A stretch of 64,000 nt of DNA, from assembly GCA_017554145.1 (NCBI GenBank), contig JAFZIZ010000007.1, forward strand, positions 46,884-110,883, read 5' to 3'. Under the pieces are notes generated by a model, which had not been told where the DNA came from, searched no databases, and saw nothing but the letters and a program-made list of their open reading frames with translations. The stretch's first letter is position 1. Every line of letters starts with the position of its first letter. Positions 15,801 to 25,067 of the stretch are shown here, piece by piece. This DNA is from Prevotella sp. Lineage in GTDB: Bacteria; Bacteroidota; Bacteroidia; Bacteroidales; Bacteroidaceae. Made by a program: the position numbers and the translations under genes.

Positions 15801-18329
15801 TTATTTATTTTCTGAAGATTCGGAATTTTCGGAAGATTCTGAAGATTCGGAAATTTCTTCATATTCTTCCTCTGCCTGAGCATGCATGACCTTGCAAACA
15901 CTAGCGATAGTATCGTTTTTCTTTGCCAGGTTAATCAGACGAACACCCTGGGTGGCACGACCCATCACACGGACATCAGCCACCTTCAGACGGATGAGGA
16001 TACCCGACTTATTGATAATCATCAGGTCGTTCTCGTCGGTCACTACCTTGATAGCCACCAGACGACCCGTCTTCTCCGTGATAGCGAGCGTCTTCACACC
16101 CTTCGTGCCACGCGCTGTCTTACGGTAGTCCTCTACCTCAGAACGCTTGCCATAGCCATTCTCAGAAACCACCATGATGGTCTCCTCGTTAGGATCGTTG
16201 ACGCAGACCATACCTACCACCTCATCGTCACCACCGTCGAGACGCATACCAATCACACCGGTAGATACACGTCCCATCGTACGTACCTGATCCTCATTGA
16301 AGCGAACGGCACGTCCATTACGGTTGGCCAACAACAGTTCATTATTTCCATTGGTCAGACGAACGCCTACCACCTTGTCGCCCTCATTGATATTGATGGC
16401 AATCACACCTGCTGCACGTACATTCTTATACTGGTTCAGACAGGTCTTCTTCACAATACCGTTCTTCGTAGCGAAGACGACATAGTGGGAGTTCAGGAAC
16501 TCTTCGTCATTGAAGTTCTTGATGCGCAATACCGCATTGATGGCATCATCAGGCTCAATGTTCAGCATGTTCTGGATGGCACGACCCTTCGAGTTCTTGT
16601 CACCCTCGGGCACCTCGTAACACTTCTGCCAGTAGCAGCGTCCCTTCTGGGTGAAGAAGAGCAGTGTGTTGTGCATCGTGGCAGGATAGATATACTCGGT
16701 AAAGTCGTTGTCGCGATGACGGGCAGCCTTCGCTCCTACTCCACCGCGTCCCTGCTCGTGGAACTCATCAAGCTTCGTACGCTTGATATAACCCATGTGC
16801 GAGATGGTGATCACCACAGGATCATCGGGATAGAAGTCCTCGGCATTGAACTCGTGGTCGAACGGGATAATCTCCGTGCGACGCTCGTCACCATACTTCT
16901 CCTTCACCTCGAGCAGGTCGTTCTTCATCACCTCCTTACAACGCTCGGGATTGTCGAGAATCTCCTGCAACTCAGCAATGAGTTTCTGCAAGTCGTCAAA
17001 CTCCTGATGGAGCTGGTCGACACGCAAGCCTGTCAACTGAGCCAGACGCATATCCACGATTGCCTTTGACTGGAGCTCATCGAGTTCGAAGCGAACTTCC
17101 AAGTTATGCTGGGCATCACCAGGGGTCTTACTATTTCTAATAATGTGTACCACCTCGTCGATATTGTTGACGGCAATGATCAAGCCCTCTAAGATATGGG
17201 CGCGCTCCTGTGCTTTCTTCAGGTCGTACTTCGTGCGACGAATGGTCACATCATGACGATGCTCCACGAAATATTTCACACATTCCTTCAGGTTCAACAA
17301 GCGAGGACGACCTTTTACCAAAGCGATGTTATTCACTGAGAATGAGCTCTGTAGAGCGGTCATCTTAAAGAGCTTGTTCAGTAACACATTGGCATTGCAG
17401 TCACGCTTACAATCGACCACGATACGCATACCCTGACGACCTGATTCATCGTTGACATTGGCTACGCCCTCAATCTTATGTTCGTTGGCAAGGTCGGCAA
17501 TATACTTCACCAAATCCGCCTTGTTGACACCATAAGGAATCTCCGTTACGACAATCTTATCGTGGGTCTCACCCGTCTCAATCTCTGCCTTGGCACGCAT
17601 CACGATACGACCACGTCCCGTCTCATAGGCATCCTTCACACCCTGCAAGCCATAGATATAGGCTCCTGTGGGGAAGTCAGGACCCGGGATATACTGCATC
17701 AATCCCTCTGTATCGATATCAGGATTGTCGATATAGGCGCAGCAACCGTCAATCACCTCACTGAGATTATGCGTCGGCATATTGGTTGCCATACCTACAG
17801 CAATACCATTACCACCATTGACCAGCAAGTTAGGAATCTTGGTAGGCATCACTGTCGGCTCTACCAGCGAGTCGTCGAAGTTGTTCATCATATCGACGGT
17901 ATCTTTCTCCAAGTCGTCCATGATGTGCTCTCCCATCTTCGAGAGACGACACTCCGTATAACGCATGGCTGCAGGAGAGTCACCATCTACCGATCCGAAG
18001 TTACCCTGTCCGTCAACCAGCGTATAACGCAAGTTCCATTCCTGTGCCATACGTACCAAGGCACCATAGACGGAGCTGTCGCCATGAGGGTGATACTTAC
18101 CAAGTACCTCACCGACGACGCGGGCGCACTTCTTATAAGGTTGGGTGGAAACGTTGTTGATGTTCATCATACCATAGAGGATACGACGGTGAACGGGTTT
18201 GAAACCGTCACGCACATCAGGCAGCGCACGAGCCACAATTACCGACATAGAATAGTCGATGTACGAGGATTTCATCTCTTCCTCGATGTTGATTTTAATA
18301 ATTCTGTCGTTGTCAAATGTCTGATCCAT
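15801..18329 (-). CDS. gyrA: DNA gyrase subunit A
   Basis: An 842-residue topoisomerase II subunit: a winged-helix domain with [19 protein letters not shown], catalytic Tyr124 in [10 protein letters not shown], a coiled coil, and a C-terminal beta-pinwheel with a GyrA-box-like motif QGRGGVG. Together with GyrB (not in the window) it introduces negative supercoils. The residue equivalent to E. coli Asp87 is Gly89 here, while the Ser83 equivalent (Ser85) is kept. The last 20 residues (Glu/Ser-rich) are encoded by a 9-base repeat. It is the first gene of an operon with two TPR genes, driven by the promoter at 18445-18452. Confidence 0.97.
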   Translation of the reverse strand: MDQTFDNDRIIKINIEEEMKSSYIDYSMSVIVARALPDVRDGFKPVHRRILYGMMNINNVSTQPYKKCARVVGEVLGKYHPHGDSSVYGALVRMAQEWNLRYTLVDGQGNFGSVDGDSPAAMRYTECRLSKMGEHIMDDLEKDTVDMMNNFDDSLVEPTVMPTKIPNLLVNGGNGIAVGMATNMPTHNLSEVIDGCCAYIDNPDIDTEGLMQYIPGPDFPTGAYIYGLQGVKDAYETGRGRIVMRAKAEIETGETHDKIVVTEIPYGVNKADLVKYIADLANEHKIEGVANVNDESGRQGMRIVVDCKRDCNANVLLNKLFKMTALQSSFSVNNIALVKGRPRLLNLKECVKYFVEHRHDVTIRRTKYDLKKAQERAHILEGLIIAVNNIDEVVHIIRNSKTPGDAQHNLEVRFELDELQSKAIVDMRLAQLTGLRVDQLHQEFDDLQKLIAELQEILDNPERCKEVMKNDLLEVKEKYGDERRTEIIPFDHEFNAEDFYPDDPVVITISHMGYIKRTKLDEFHEQGRGGVGAKAARHRDNDFTEYIYPATMHNTLLFFTQKGRCYWQKCYEVPEGDKNSKGRAIQNMLNIEPDDAINAVLRIKNFNDEEFLNSHYVVFATKNGIVKKTCLNQYKNVRAAGVIAININEGDKVVGVRLTNGNNELLLANRNGRAVRFNEDQVRTMGRVSTGVIGMRLDGGDDEVVGMVCVNDPNEETIMVVSENGYGKRSEVEDYRKTARGTKGVKTLAITEKTGRLVAIKVVTDENDLMIINKSGILIRLKVADVRVMGRATQGVRLINLAKKNDTIASVCKVMHAQAEEEYEEISESSESSENSESSENK
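15811..15855. repeat. 9-base tandem repeat at the gyrA 3' end
   Basis: Five 9-base units (tctgaagat, tcggaattt, tcggaagat, tctgaagat, tcggaaatt) encode the Ser/Glu-rich GyrA tail. They are related to the arrays at 42211-42273 and 55554-55607, but are read in another codon phase. Confidence 0.8.
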
Positions 18330-18444
18330 CTTATTATTTTTAATTCAATTTTTCAACTTTTAAATTCTTCCATTTTTTGTCAAAATGGCGTTTAAGGCAC
18401 TTTTTAAGCCCGCTGACGCATTTTCGTCTTTTCATTTTGACGTA

Positions 18445-18452
18445 CAAAGGTA
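18445..18452 (-). promoter_or_regulatory. gyrA promoter -7 element
   Basis: TACCTTTG on the minus strand, with a TTTCG upstream element about 20 bases away. The gyrA start is 115 bases downstream, leaving an untranslated leader of over 100 bases. Confidence 0.7.
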
Positions 18453-18545
18453 CAACTTTTTCTTGATTTAACGAAACTTTTAACGTTAATTATCGGTTCT
18501 TTTACTACTTACTTTTTGGCACGATGTTTGCAGACTTTAGGATGT

Positions 18546-21065
18546 ATGACAAGTCAATTTTCACCCAAGGTATCTGAAATCCTCGCCTACTCACGGGAGG
18601 AAGCAGCACGACTCGCCAGTCACAGCGTGGGTCCTGAGCACTTGTTGCTGGGCATGATGCGCATCAAAGAAGGGCCCGTCATTGAGGTATTCCGTCGTCT
18701 TGACATCAATCTCTCGTCCGTGAAGACGGACCTTGAGTCAAGAGTCAGGGAGGATGAGATCGGCATGCCTATCAACACCAATGAACTGGTGCTCAACGAG
18801 AAAGCCAGTAATATTCTGAAACTGGCAGTCCTGGAAGCCCGCATCCAGCGCACTACCCGTGTGGATGAGCAGCACTTGCTGCTGGCCATCCTGCACGACC
18901 GCGTAGAGAATGGAGCAAAACAAGTATTAGAAATGAACCATATGAATTACGAAGATACACTGACACTACTGAGTGTCAAAAACGGTATCGGTCTGCCTGA
19001 TGAGGATTATGAGGAAGAGACCGACAACCAACAACAAACAGCAAACAGTGGACAGGAAACAACCACCACTGCCACGAAGACAAAACAGAAGTCTAAAACT
19101 CCTGTTCTCGATAATTTCTCTACCGACCTTACCCAACAGGCATTAGACGACAAGCTCGACCCCGTCATAGGACGAGAGCGAGAGATGGAGCGTGTGGTTG
19201 AGATTCTGGGACGACGCAAGAAGAACAACCCCATCCTCATTGGTGAACCCGGTGTAGGAAAGAGTGCCATCGTCGAAGGACTGGCACAGATGATTGCCCA
19301 CAGACAATGCTCACCGATGCTCTTCGGGAAGCGACTGGTGACACTCGACATGACGGGTGTCGTGGCTGGCACAAAATACCGCGGACAATTTGAGGAGCGT
19401 CTCCGACAGCTCATCAAAGAACTGGAACAGAATCCAGATATCATCGTCTTCATCGACGAGATACATACGCTCATTGGAGCCGGTTCAACGCCAGGTTCCA
19501 TGGATGCTGCCAATATCCTGAAGCCTGCATTGGCAAGAGGCACTATCCAGTGTATCGGTGCTACGACACTCGATGAGTATCGTAACTCTATCGAGAAAGA
19601 CGGTGCACTGGAGCGACGTTTCCAGAAAGTGCTCATAGAACCTACCAATGCAGAAGAGACACTGCAAATCCTGCATAATATCAAAAATCGTTACGAGAAG
19701 CATCACCACGTAAACTATACGGATGAAGCACTCGCCATGTGTGTCAAATTGTCAGACCGTTATATCAGTGACCGTCAACAACCCGACAAAGCCATTGATG
19801 CCATGGACGAGGTGGGATCACGCGTACATCTTCAGCATGCTCAGGTACCACCAGAAATCGCAGCCTTGGAACTGGAACTGAAACAGGTGTTAGAGAACAA
19901 ACAGTTAGCCGTCAAGAACCAGAACTTCGAATTGGCAGCCAGTTATCGCGACAAACAAACGGTGATGGAGAGTCAACTGGCTGAGATGAACCGCAAATGG
20001 CAAGCAGGGGATGCTGATGACAGACAGACCGTCACAGAGACAGATGTCCAGAACGTCGTATCCATGATGACCGGTGTTCCTGTGCAACGCATGGCTCAGG
20101 AGGAAGGTATCCGACTGAAAGGTATGGCGGACGAACTGAAGCAACACGTCATCGCACAGGACAAGGCCATAGAGAAGATGGTACGAGCCATCCAGCGTAA
20201 CCGAGTAGGACTGAAAGATCCGAATCATCCTATCGGTGCCTTTATGTTCCTTGGTCCTACAGGTGTGGGAAAGACCTATCTTGCCAAGAAGCTCGCAGAG
20301 TTTATGTTTGGTAGCAGTGAAGCGCTCATCCGTGTGGACATGAGTGAATATACAGAGTCATTCAACGTGTCAAGACTGATTGGTGCACCTCCAGGATACG
20401 TAGGATATGAAGAGGGAGGTCAGCTGACAGAACGCGTACGTCGCCATCCCTACTCTATCGTCTTGCTCGACGAAATAGAGAAGGCACATGGCAATGTGTT
20501 CAACCTGTTGCTGCAAGTACTGGACGAGGGACGACTGACTGACGGTAATGGACGTTTCGTTGACTTCCGCAATACGGTGATCATCATGACCTCCAATGCA
20601 GGTACCCGTCAACTGAAGGACTTTGGCAGAGGCGTAGGCTTCACCAGTGCCGGTAGTGGGTCTCTGATGCTGAACGAACAGGATAAGGAGCATGCCCGTA
20701 ACATCGTACAGAAAGCGCTCTCGAAACAGTTCTCCCCCGAGTTCCTCAACCGATTGGATGAGATTATCACGTTCGACCAGCTCGACCTCAATGCCATCAA
20801 ACAGATTATCGATGTGGAACTGACAGGACTCTACAAGCGTATCAGTGACTTAGGATATACCATCAACCTGAGTGATGAAGCCAAGCAGTTTGTCGCCGAG
20901 AAAGGCTACGACGTACAGTTTGGTGCCCGTCCCCTGAAGCGCGCTATCCAGTCGTATATCGAAGACGGTATCTCAGAACTCATCGTCAATGGAAACCTGA
21001 AAAGCGGTGATACTATATATATAAATAAGGTGGAAGGGAAAGACGAGCTCTCTTTTAATTCTTAA
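18546..21065 (+). CDS. clpC: ATP-dependent Clp protease ATP-binding subunit ClpC
   Basis: An 839-residue Hsp100 unfoldase when started at the ATG at 18546; an in-frame TTG 30 bases upstream is less likely. Domains in order: Clp N domain (SREEAARLASHSVGPEHLLLG begins repeat 1), AAA-1 with Walker A GEPGVGKS and Walker B VFIDEIHTLIGAG, a UVR-type middle segment (about 440-475), AAA-2 with Walker A GPTGVGKTYLAKKLA and Walker B IVLLDEIEKAH, and a D2-small domain. It unfolds substrates for ClpP in the cytoplasm. It is divergent from gyrA. A PolyThr/Gln linker (about residues 160-190) separates the N domain from AAA-1. Confidence 0.95.
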   Translation: MTSQFSPKVSEILAYSREEAARLASHSVGPEHLLLGMMRIKEGPVIEVFRRLDINLSSVKTDLESRVREDEIGMPINTNELVLNEKASNILKLAVLEARIQRTTRVDEQHLLLAILHDRVENGAKQVLEMNHMNYEDTLTLLSVKNGIGLPDEDYEEETDNQQQTANSGQETTTTATKTKQKSKTPVLDNFSTDLTQQALDDKLDPVIGREREMERVVEILGRRKKNNPILIGEPGVGKSAIVEGLAQMIAHRQCSPMLFGKRLVTLDMTGVVAGTKYRGQFEERLRQLIKELEQNPDIIVFIDEIHTLIGAGSTPGSMDAANILKPALARGTIQCIGATTLDEYRNSIEKDGALERRFQKVLIEPTNAEETLQILHNIKNRYEKHHHVNYTDEALAMCVKLSDRYISDRQQPDKAIDAMDEVGSRVHLQHAQVPPEIAALELELKQVLENKQLAVKNQNFELAASYRDKQTVMESQLAEMNRKWQAGDADDRQTVTETDVQNVVSMMTGVPVQRMAQEEGIRLKGMADELKQHVIAQDKAIEKMVRAIQRNRVGLKDPNHPIGAFMFLGPTGVGKTYLAKKLAEFMFGSSEALIRVDMSEYTESFNVSRLIGAPPGYVGYEEGGQLTERVRRHPYSIVLLDEIEKAHGNVFNLLLQVLDEGRLTDGNGRFVDFRNTVIIMTSNAGTRQLKDFGRGVGFTSAGSGSLMLNEQDKEHARNIVQKALSKQFSPEFLNRLDEIITFDQLDLNAIKQIIDVELTGLYKRISDLGYTINLSDEAKQFVAEKGYDVQFGARPLKRAIQSYIEDGISELIVNGNLKSGDTIYINKVEGKDELSFNS

Positions 21066-21139
21066 TTTGTCATTTTTCGCTTGATTTTGATTAATTTGTG
21101 ACAAAAAGAAACTTTTTTCGTTATTTTTTTGATAAAATG

Positions 21140-21170
21140 TTTGGTAATTCAAATTTTTGATGTAATTTTG
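21140..21170 (+). promoter_or_regulatory. Promoter of gdhA
   Basis: TTTG (21140-21143), 19-base spacer, TAATTTTG (21163-21170): a full match to the Bacteroidota consensus. The start codon is 65 bases downstream. Confidence 0.85.
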
Positions 21171-21235
21171 CAGCCGAAATAATTCAAGATTAAACATTTT
21201 AGTCATATAATAACCAAAAAAAGTAAAAAAAGATT

Positions 21236-22573
21236 ATGAATGCAGCACAAGTTGTAGAGAATCTGAAACAGAGATTTCCCAATGAGCCGGAGTACATCCA
21301 GGCAGTAAGTCAAGTTCTTCCTACGATCGAAGAAGAGTACAACAAGCACCCTGAGTTCGAGAAGGCTAACCTGATCGAGCGTCTTTGTATCCCCGATCGT
21401 GTTTGCGAGTTCCGCATCACATGGGTTGACGACCAGGGTAAAGTACAGACAAACATGGGTTACCGCATCCAGCACAACAATGCTATTGGCCCGTACAAAG
21501 GAGGTCTCCGTTATCACAAGAGTGTTAACCTCGGTATCCTGAAGTTCCTTGCTTTCGAGCAGACTTTCAAGAACTCACTGACAACCCTTCCTATGGGTGG
21601 TGCAAAGGGAGGTTCTGACTTCTCTCCACGTGGCAAGAGTGACGCAGAGGTAATGCGTTTCTGCCAGGCATTCATGAATGAACTGTATCGCGTAATCGGT
21701 CCTGATGAGGACGTTCCCGCTGGTGATATCGGTGTTGGTGGCCGTGAGGTAGGTTACCTCTTCGGACAGTACAAGAAGCTCACTCACCAGTTCCAGGGTG
21801 TGCTCACTGGTAAGGGTATCCCCTTCGGTGGTTCACTGATCCGTCCTGAGGCTACTGGTTATGGTACCGTTTACTTCCTGACCTCTATGCTCGCTACCCG
21901 TGGTATCGAACTGAAGGGTAAGAAGGTGCTGATCTCCGGTTCTGGTAATGTTGCTCAGTATGCTACTGAGAAGTGCATCCAGCTCGGTGCTATTCCTTTG
22001 ACGCTGTCTGACTCTGACGGTTATATCTATGACCCAGACGGTATTGACGAGGCTAAGCTCGCTTACGTGAAGGAGTTGAAGAACGTTGAGCGTGGACGTA
22101 TCAAGGAGTATGCTGAGGAATATCCTAACGCAGTATATCATGCAGGTGAGCGTCCTTGGCACGAGAAGGCTGATATCGCTCTGCCTTGCGCTACACAGAA
22201 CGAGATCAACGGTGAGCAGGCTCAGGCTCTCGTAGACAATGGTGTTATCGCTGTTGCCGAGGGTGCTAACATGCCTTCACTGCCTGAGGCTATCAAGATC
22301 TTCCAGGACAACAAGCTGTTGTATGCTCCTGGTAAGGCTTCTAACGCCGGTGGTGTATCAGTATCTGGTCTGGAGATGTCACAGAACTCTGAGCGTCTCT
22401 CTTGGACTGCCAAGGAGGTTGACGACTACCTGAAGCGTATCATGAACGACATTCACGAGAACTGCGTGAAATATGGTACTCAGGCTGACGGTTACATCAA
22501 CTACGTGAAGGGTGCTAACGTAGCAGGCTTCATGAAGGTAGCCAGTGCTATGATGAGCCAGGGTATTGTATAA
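21236..22573 (+). CDS. gdhA: NADP-type glutamate dehydrogenase
   Basis: A 445-residue hexameric-type glutamate dehydrogenase that aminates 2-oxoglutarate with ammonia. It has the signature LPMGGAKGGSDFSPRGKS with the catalytic Lys, the substrate motif GPYKGGLRYH and a Rossmann half starting at KVLISGSGNVAQYA. The length and the N-terminal extension match the NADP-dependent small subunit class. Codon use is strongly biased, as in a highly expressed gene. It is monocistronic, with a perfect promoter and a strong hairpin after the stop. Confidence 0.95.
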   Translation: MNAAQVVENLKQRFPNEPEYIQAVSQVLPTIEEEYNKHPEFEKANLIERLCIPDRVCEFRITWVDDQGKVQTNMGYRIQHNNAIGPYKGGLRYHKSVNLGILKFLAFEQTFKNSLTTLPMGGAKGGSDFSPRGKSDAEVMRFCQAFMNELYRVIGPDEDVPAGDIGVGGREVGYLFGQYKKLTHQFQGVLTGKGIPFGGSLIRPEATGYGTVYFLTSMLATRGIELKGKKVLISGSGNVAQYATEKCIQLGAIPLTLSDSDGYIYDPDGIDEAKLAYVKELKNVERGRIKEYAEEYPNAVYHAGERPWHEKADIALPCATQNEINGEQAQALVDNGVIAVAEGANMPSLPEAIKIFQDNKLLYAPGKASNAGGVSVSGLEMSQNSERLSWTAKEVDDYLKRIMNDIHENCVKYGTQADGYINYVKGANVAGFMKVASAMMSQGIV

Positions 22574-22606
22574 TAGAATCTTCCTTATTTAATGAATACC
22601 TAAATC

Positions 22607-22639
22607 GAAGAGGGGCGACCATAACGGTTGCCCCTCTTC
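22607..22639. terminator. Terminator between convergent gdhA and response regulator
   Basis: GAAGAGGGGC (22607-22616) pairs with GCCCCTCTTC (22630-22639), extended by ACC/GGT inside. A TTTGGTTCT tail follows on the plus strand. It lies between two convergent genes, so it probably ends both transcripts. Confidence 0.75.
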
Positions 22640-22659
22640 TTTGGTTCTATCAATAAGAT

Positions 22660-23358
22660 TTATTCTTCTTCGGGTGAGATCAGCTTATAGCCCTTACCGT
22701 GAATATTGATAATCTCAATCTGGCTGTCTTCTTTCAGATGCTTACGTAACTTGGTGATATACACATCCATGGAACGTGCATTGAAATAATTGTCATCAAT
22801 CCAGATGGTCTTTAGTGCGAAGTCACGCTGCAGTATCTCATTAGCATGTGAGCAGAGCAGAGCCAGCAACTCGTTCTCTTTCGTTGTAAGTTTCGTCTGC
22901 TTATCACCAATCGTGAGCAACTGCTTCTGGGTATCGAAGGTGAAGCGTCCAATACGATAGACCGAACTCTCCTTATTCTTCTTTCCACGTACACGACGCA
23001 GAATGGCCTCAATACGAAGTACCAGCTCCTCCATAGAGAAAGGCTTGGTGATATAGTCGTCTGCACCAATCTTGAAACCTTCGAGAATATCCTCTTTCAG
23101 CGTCTTGGCTGTCAGGAAGATAATAGGCATCTCCGGATTAGCCGTACGAATCTCCTGAGCCAGTGTAAAACCGTCTTTCTTCGGCATCATCACGTCAAGC
23201 ACACAGATATCAAACTTTGTCTTCAGAAAAGCTTTATAGCCTGCCTCACCATCGGGACACAACTCTGCCATATAACCCTTGGCAGCAAGATACTCACGCA
23301 ACAGCATTCCGAGGTTCTCATCGTCTTCACAAAGAAGAATTTTCAGTTTTTCGTCCAT
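22660..23358 (-). CDS. OmpR-family response regulator (RprY-like)
   Basis: A 232-residue protein: a receiver domain with acidic pocket EDDEN, phosphoacceptor Asp55 in CVLDVMMPK and conserved FLTAK, then an OmpR/PhoB winged helix (VYRIGRFTFDTQKQLLTIG to DVYITKLRKHLKED). It binds DNA when phosphorylated by the kinase encoded 34 bases upstream. The targets are not evident. It resembles the Bacteroides RprY regulator in length and order, but orthology is not proven. Confidence 0.9.
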   Translation of the reverse strand: MDEKLKILLCEDDENLGMLLREYLAAKGYMAELCPDGEAGYKAFLKTKFDICVLDVMMPKKDGFTLAQEIRTANPEMPIIFLTAKTLKEDILEGFKIGADDYITKPFSMEELVLRIEAILRRVRGKKNKESSVYRIGRFTFDTQKQLLTIGDKQTKLTTKENELLALLCSHANEILQRDFALKTIWIDDNYFNARSMDVYITKLRKHLKEDSQIEIINIHGKGYKLISPEEE

Positions 23359-23392
23359 AATCTTAGTCTTTTTAAAGTGTTAATACTATTAT

Positions 23393-24955
23393 TTATTCTT
23401 GATTTTCTTTGATGATAGGTAGTGAGATGGTAAACTTGGTACCTTTACCCAGATCACTCTCACACTTAATGTCGCCCTGATGAAGGTCTATCACTTTCTT
23501 GACATAAGCAAGACCGAGACCAAAGCCTTTCACGTCGTGTTTATTACCCGTATGCACACGATAGAACTTATCAAATATCTTCTTGATATTCTCCTTCTTG
23601 ATACCCTGACCAGTATCACGTATACTCAACAACAAGTGGTTATGATCGTTCCATGTACGGATATAGACATCCAAAGGCTCCTCTGGTTTACGGTATTTCA
23701 CCGCATTATCCATCAGGTTAGTAATGGCATTCTGGAAATGAACCTCATCGACATAGATGGCAGAATCGATAGCCTCTATCTGGGTGTATATCTTACCGCC
23801 CGTATGTTCTACACGCAAGGAGAACGTAGAAGCGATATTCTCCACCATCTCATTGAGATCAAGTTCTTTCTTCTTGAATACCACACTTTTCTTATCGAAC
23901 ATTGACATCTGAAGCACTTTCTCGACCAGGAAGCGCAAGCGCTTCGATTCATCAGTGATGATACCACCCAGGTGCTTCGTCATCTGCTCACTCTTTGTCA
24001 CCGTATCGTCGTTCATCATCTGGGCTGCCAATGAGATGGAGGCAATCGGCGTCTTCAACTCATGTGTCATATTGTTGATGAAGTCGTTCTTGATTTCCGT
24101 ATAACGTTTCTGGCGGAAGATGACGACGATGGTGAAGATAAACGTTACCAACAATACAAAGGTGAAGATCAGCGACGGTATCATAAAACGTACAGAAGAG
24201 AAGATGTAACTACTCATATCCGGGAAGTGGATTTTCACCACGCCCTTCTTTGACTGCGGATCATTGTTGAACAACAACTGTGTATAGCTATATTCCAATC
24301 CCTCTTCTGTATAATCTGGACAACGATATACCTCACGCCCATCTGTCGTGGACACCGTGAGATGGTATGGGATATTGATGCCATTATTCAACAGTTCATT
24401 ACGGATATCATTATCCAGCATGCGGAAATTCAATCGTTCCTTCAAAGGCTTGTCACTGGCAGTATACAGGATGTTATACACTACTTCATCAAGTAACGCT
24501 TTCTGATAAACGTAGCGATTACGAACAATCTCCTGCATTGTTTTAGCAGCATCAGCCAAAGAGTTCTTGTCCTTCCGCAGAATCATCGCCTTGGGAACAG
24601 AAGCAGGCTTCATCTCAAAGGTCTTCAACTGGAAAGAAGAATAGACGGTGCCATCATCTGCAGCAACAGCAAACTGATGGGAATGTCTGATTGAGCCGTC
24701 AAGACCATCCACCATCACGGAATCCTGCGAGAACGCACGACGCTCCGTCGCATTTACGTCCTTCTCTAAATAACTACGGGTCTCATTCACCTCTATATTA
24801 CGAGATGCCTGATAAAGACTACGGCTCACACTCTCGTCAAACTGTTCCTTCTTCATCTTCACCATCTCTTCCACATAGGAGAACTGAAGATAAAGCAGAC
24901 CCAAGAATGCGAGTCCCATCACAATGGATATTGCCCAAATAGTAGACTTCTTCAT
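23393..24955 (-). CDS. Membrane sensor histidine kinase (RprX-like)
   Basis: A 520-residue kinase: a first membrane segment (residues 5-26), a roughly 230-residue periplasmic sensor, a second membrane segment (258-281), HisKA with His298 in NNMTHELKTPIASI, and an HATPase with NLMDNAVKYR, RDTGQGI and GFGLGLAYVKK. It phosphorylates the OmpR-type regulator encoded next. The signal sensed is unknown. The -7 promoter element lies only nine bases before the ATG, implying a nearly leaderless mRNA. Confidence 0.93.
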   Translation of the reverse strand: MKKSTIWAISIVMGLAFLGLLYLQFSYVEEMVKMKKEQFDESVSRSLYQASRNIEVNETRSYLEKDVNATERRAFSQDSVMVDGLDGSIRHSHQFAVAADDGTVYSSFQLKTFEMKPASVPKAMILRKDKNSLADAAKTMQEIVRNRYVYQKALLDEVVYNILYTASDKPLKERLNFRMLDNDIRNELLNNGINIPYHLTVSTTDGREVYRCPDYTEEGLEYSYTQLLFNNDPQSKKGVVKIHFPDMSSYIFSSVRFMIPSLIFTFVLLVTFIFTIVVIFRQKRYTEIKNDFINNMTHELKTPIASISLAAQMMNDDTVTKSEQMTKHLGGIITDESKRLRFLVEKVLQMSMFDKKSVVFKKKELDLNEMVENIASTFSLRVEHTGGKIYTQIEAIDSAIYVDEVHFQNAITNLMDNAVKYRKPEEPLDVYIRTWNDHNHLLLSIRDTGQGIKKENIKKIFDKFYRVHTGNKHDVKGFGLGLAYVKKVIDLHQGDIKCESDLGKGTKFTISLPIIKENQE

Positions 24956-24963
24956 ATCGGAGG

Positions 24964-24971
24964 CAAAGATA
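24964..24971 (-). promoter_or_regulatory. Promoter -7 element of the two-component operon
   Basis: TATCTTTG on the minus strand, eight bases before the kinase start codon, so the transcript would begin at or very near the ATG. A clear TTTG element upstream is not seen. Confidence 0.55.
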
Positions 24972-25067
24972 ATGCTTTTACCGACATGAAGAAGTCTTTT
25001 AGTTAATTATTTCCGTTAATTTTAACGTTATTAACAGAAAAGTGTATTTTTAATTATGTATTCTTAT

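Noticed and set aside
17478-18395. 305-codon ORF antisense to gyrA (and similar long antisense frames elsewhere)
   Set aside because: Its composition follows from the codon bias of gyrA on the other strand; there is no start context or promoter, and it has no recognisable domain.
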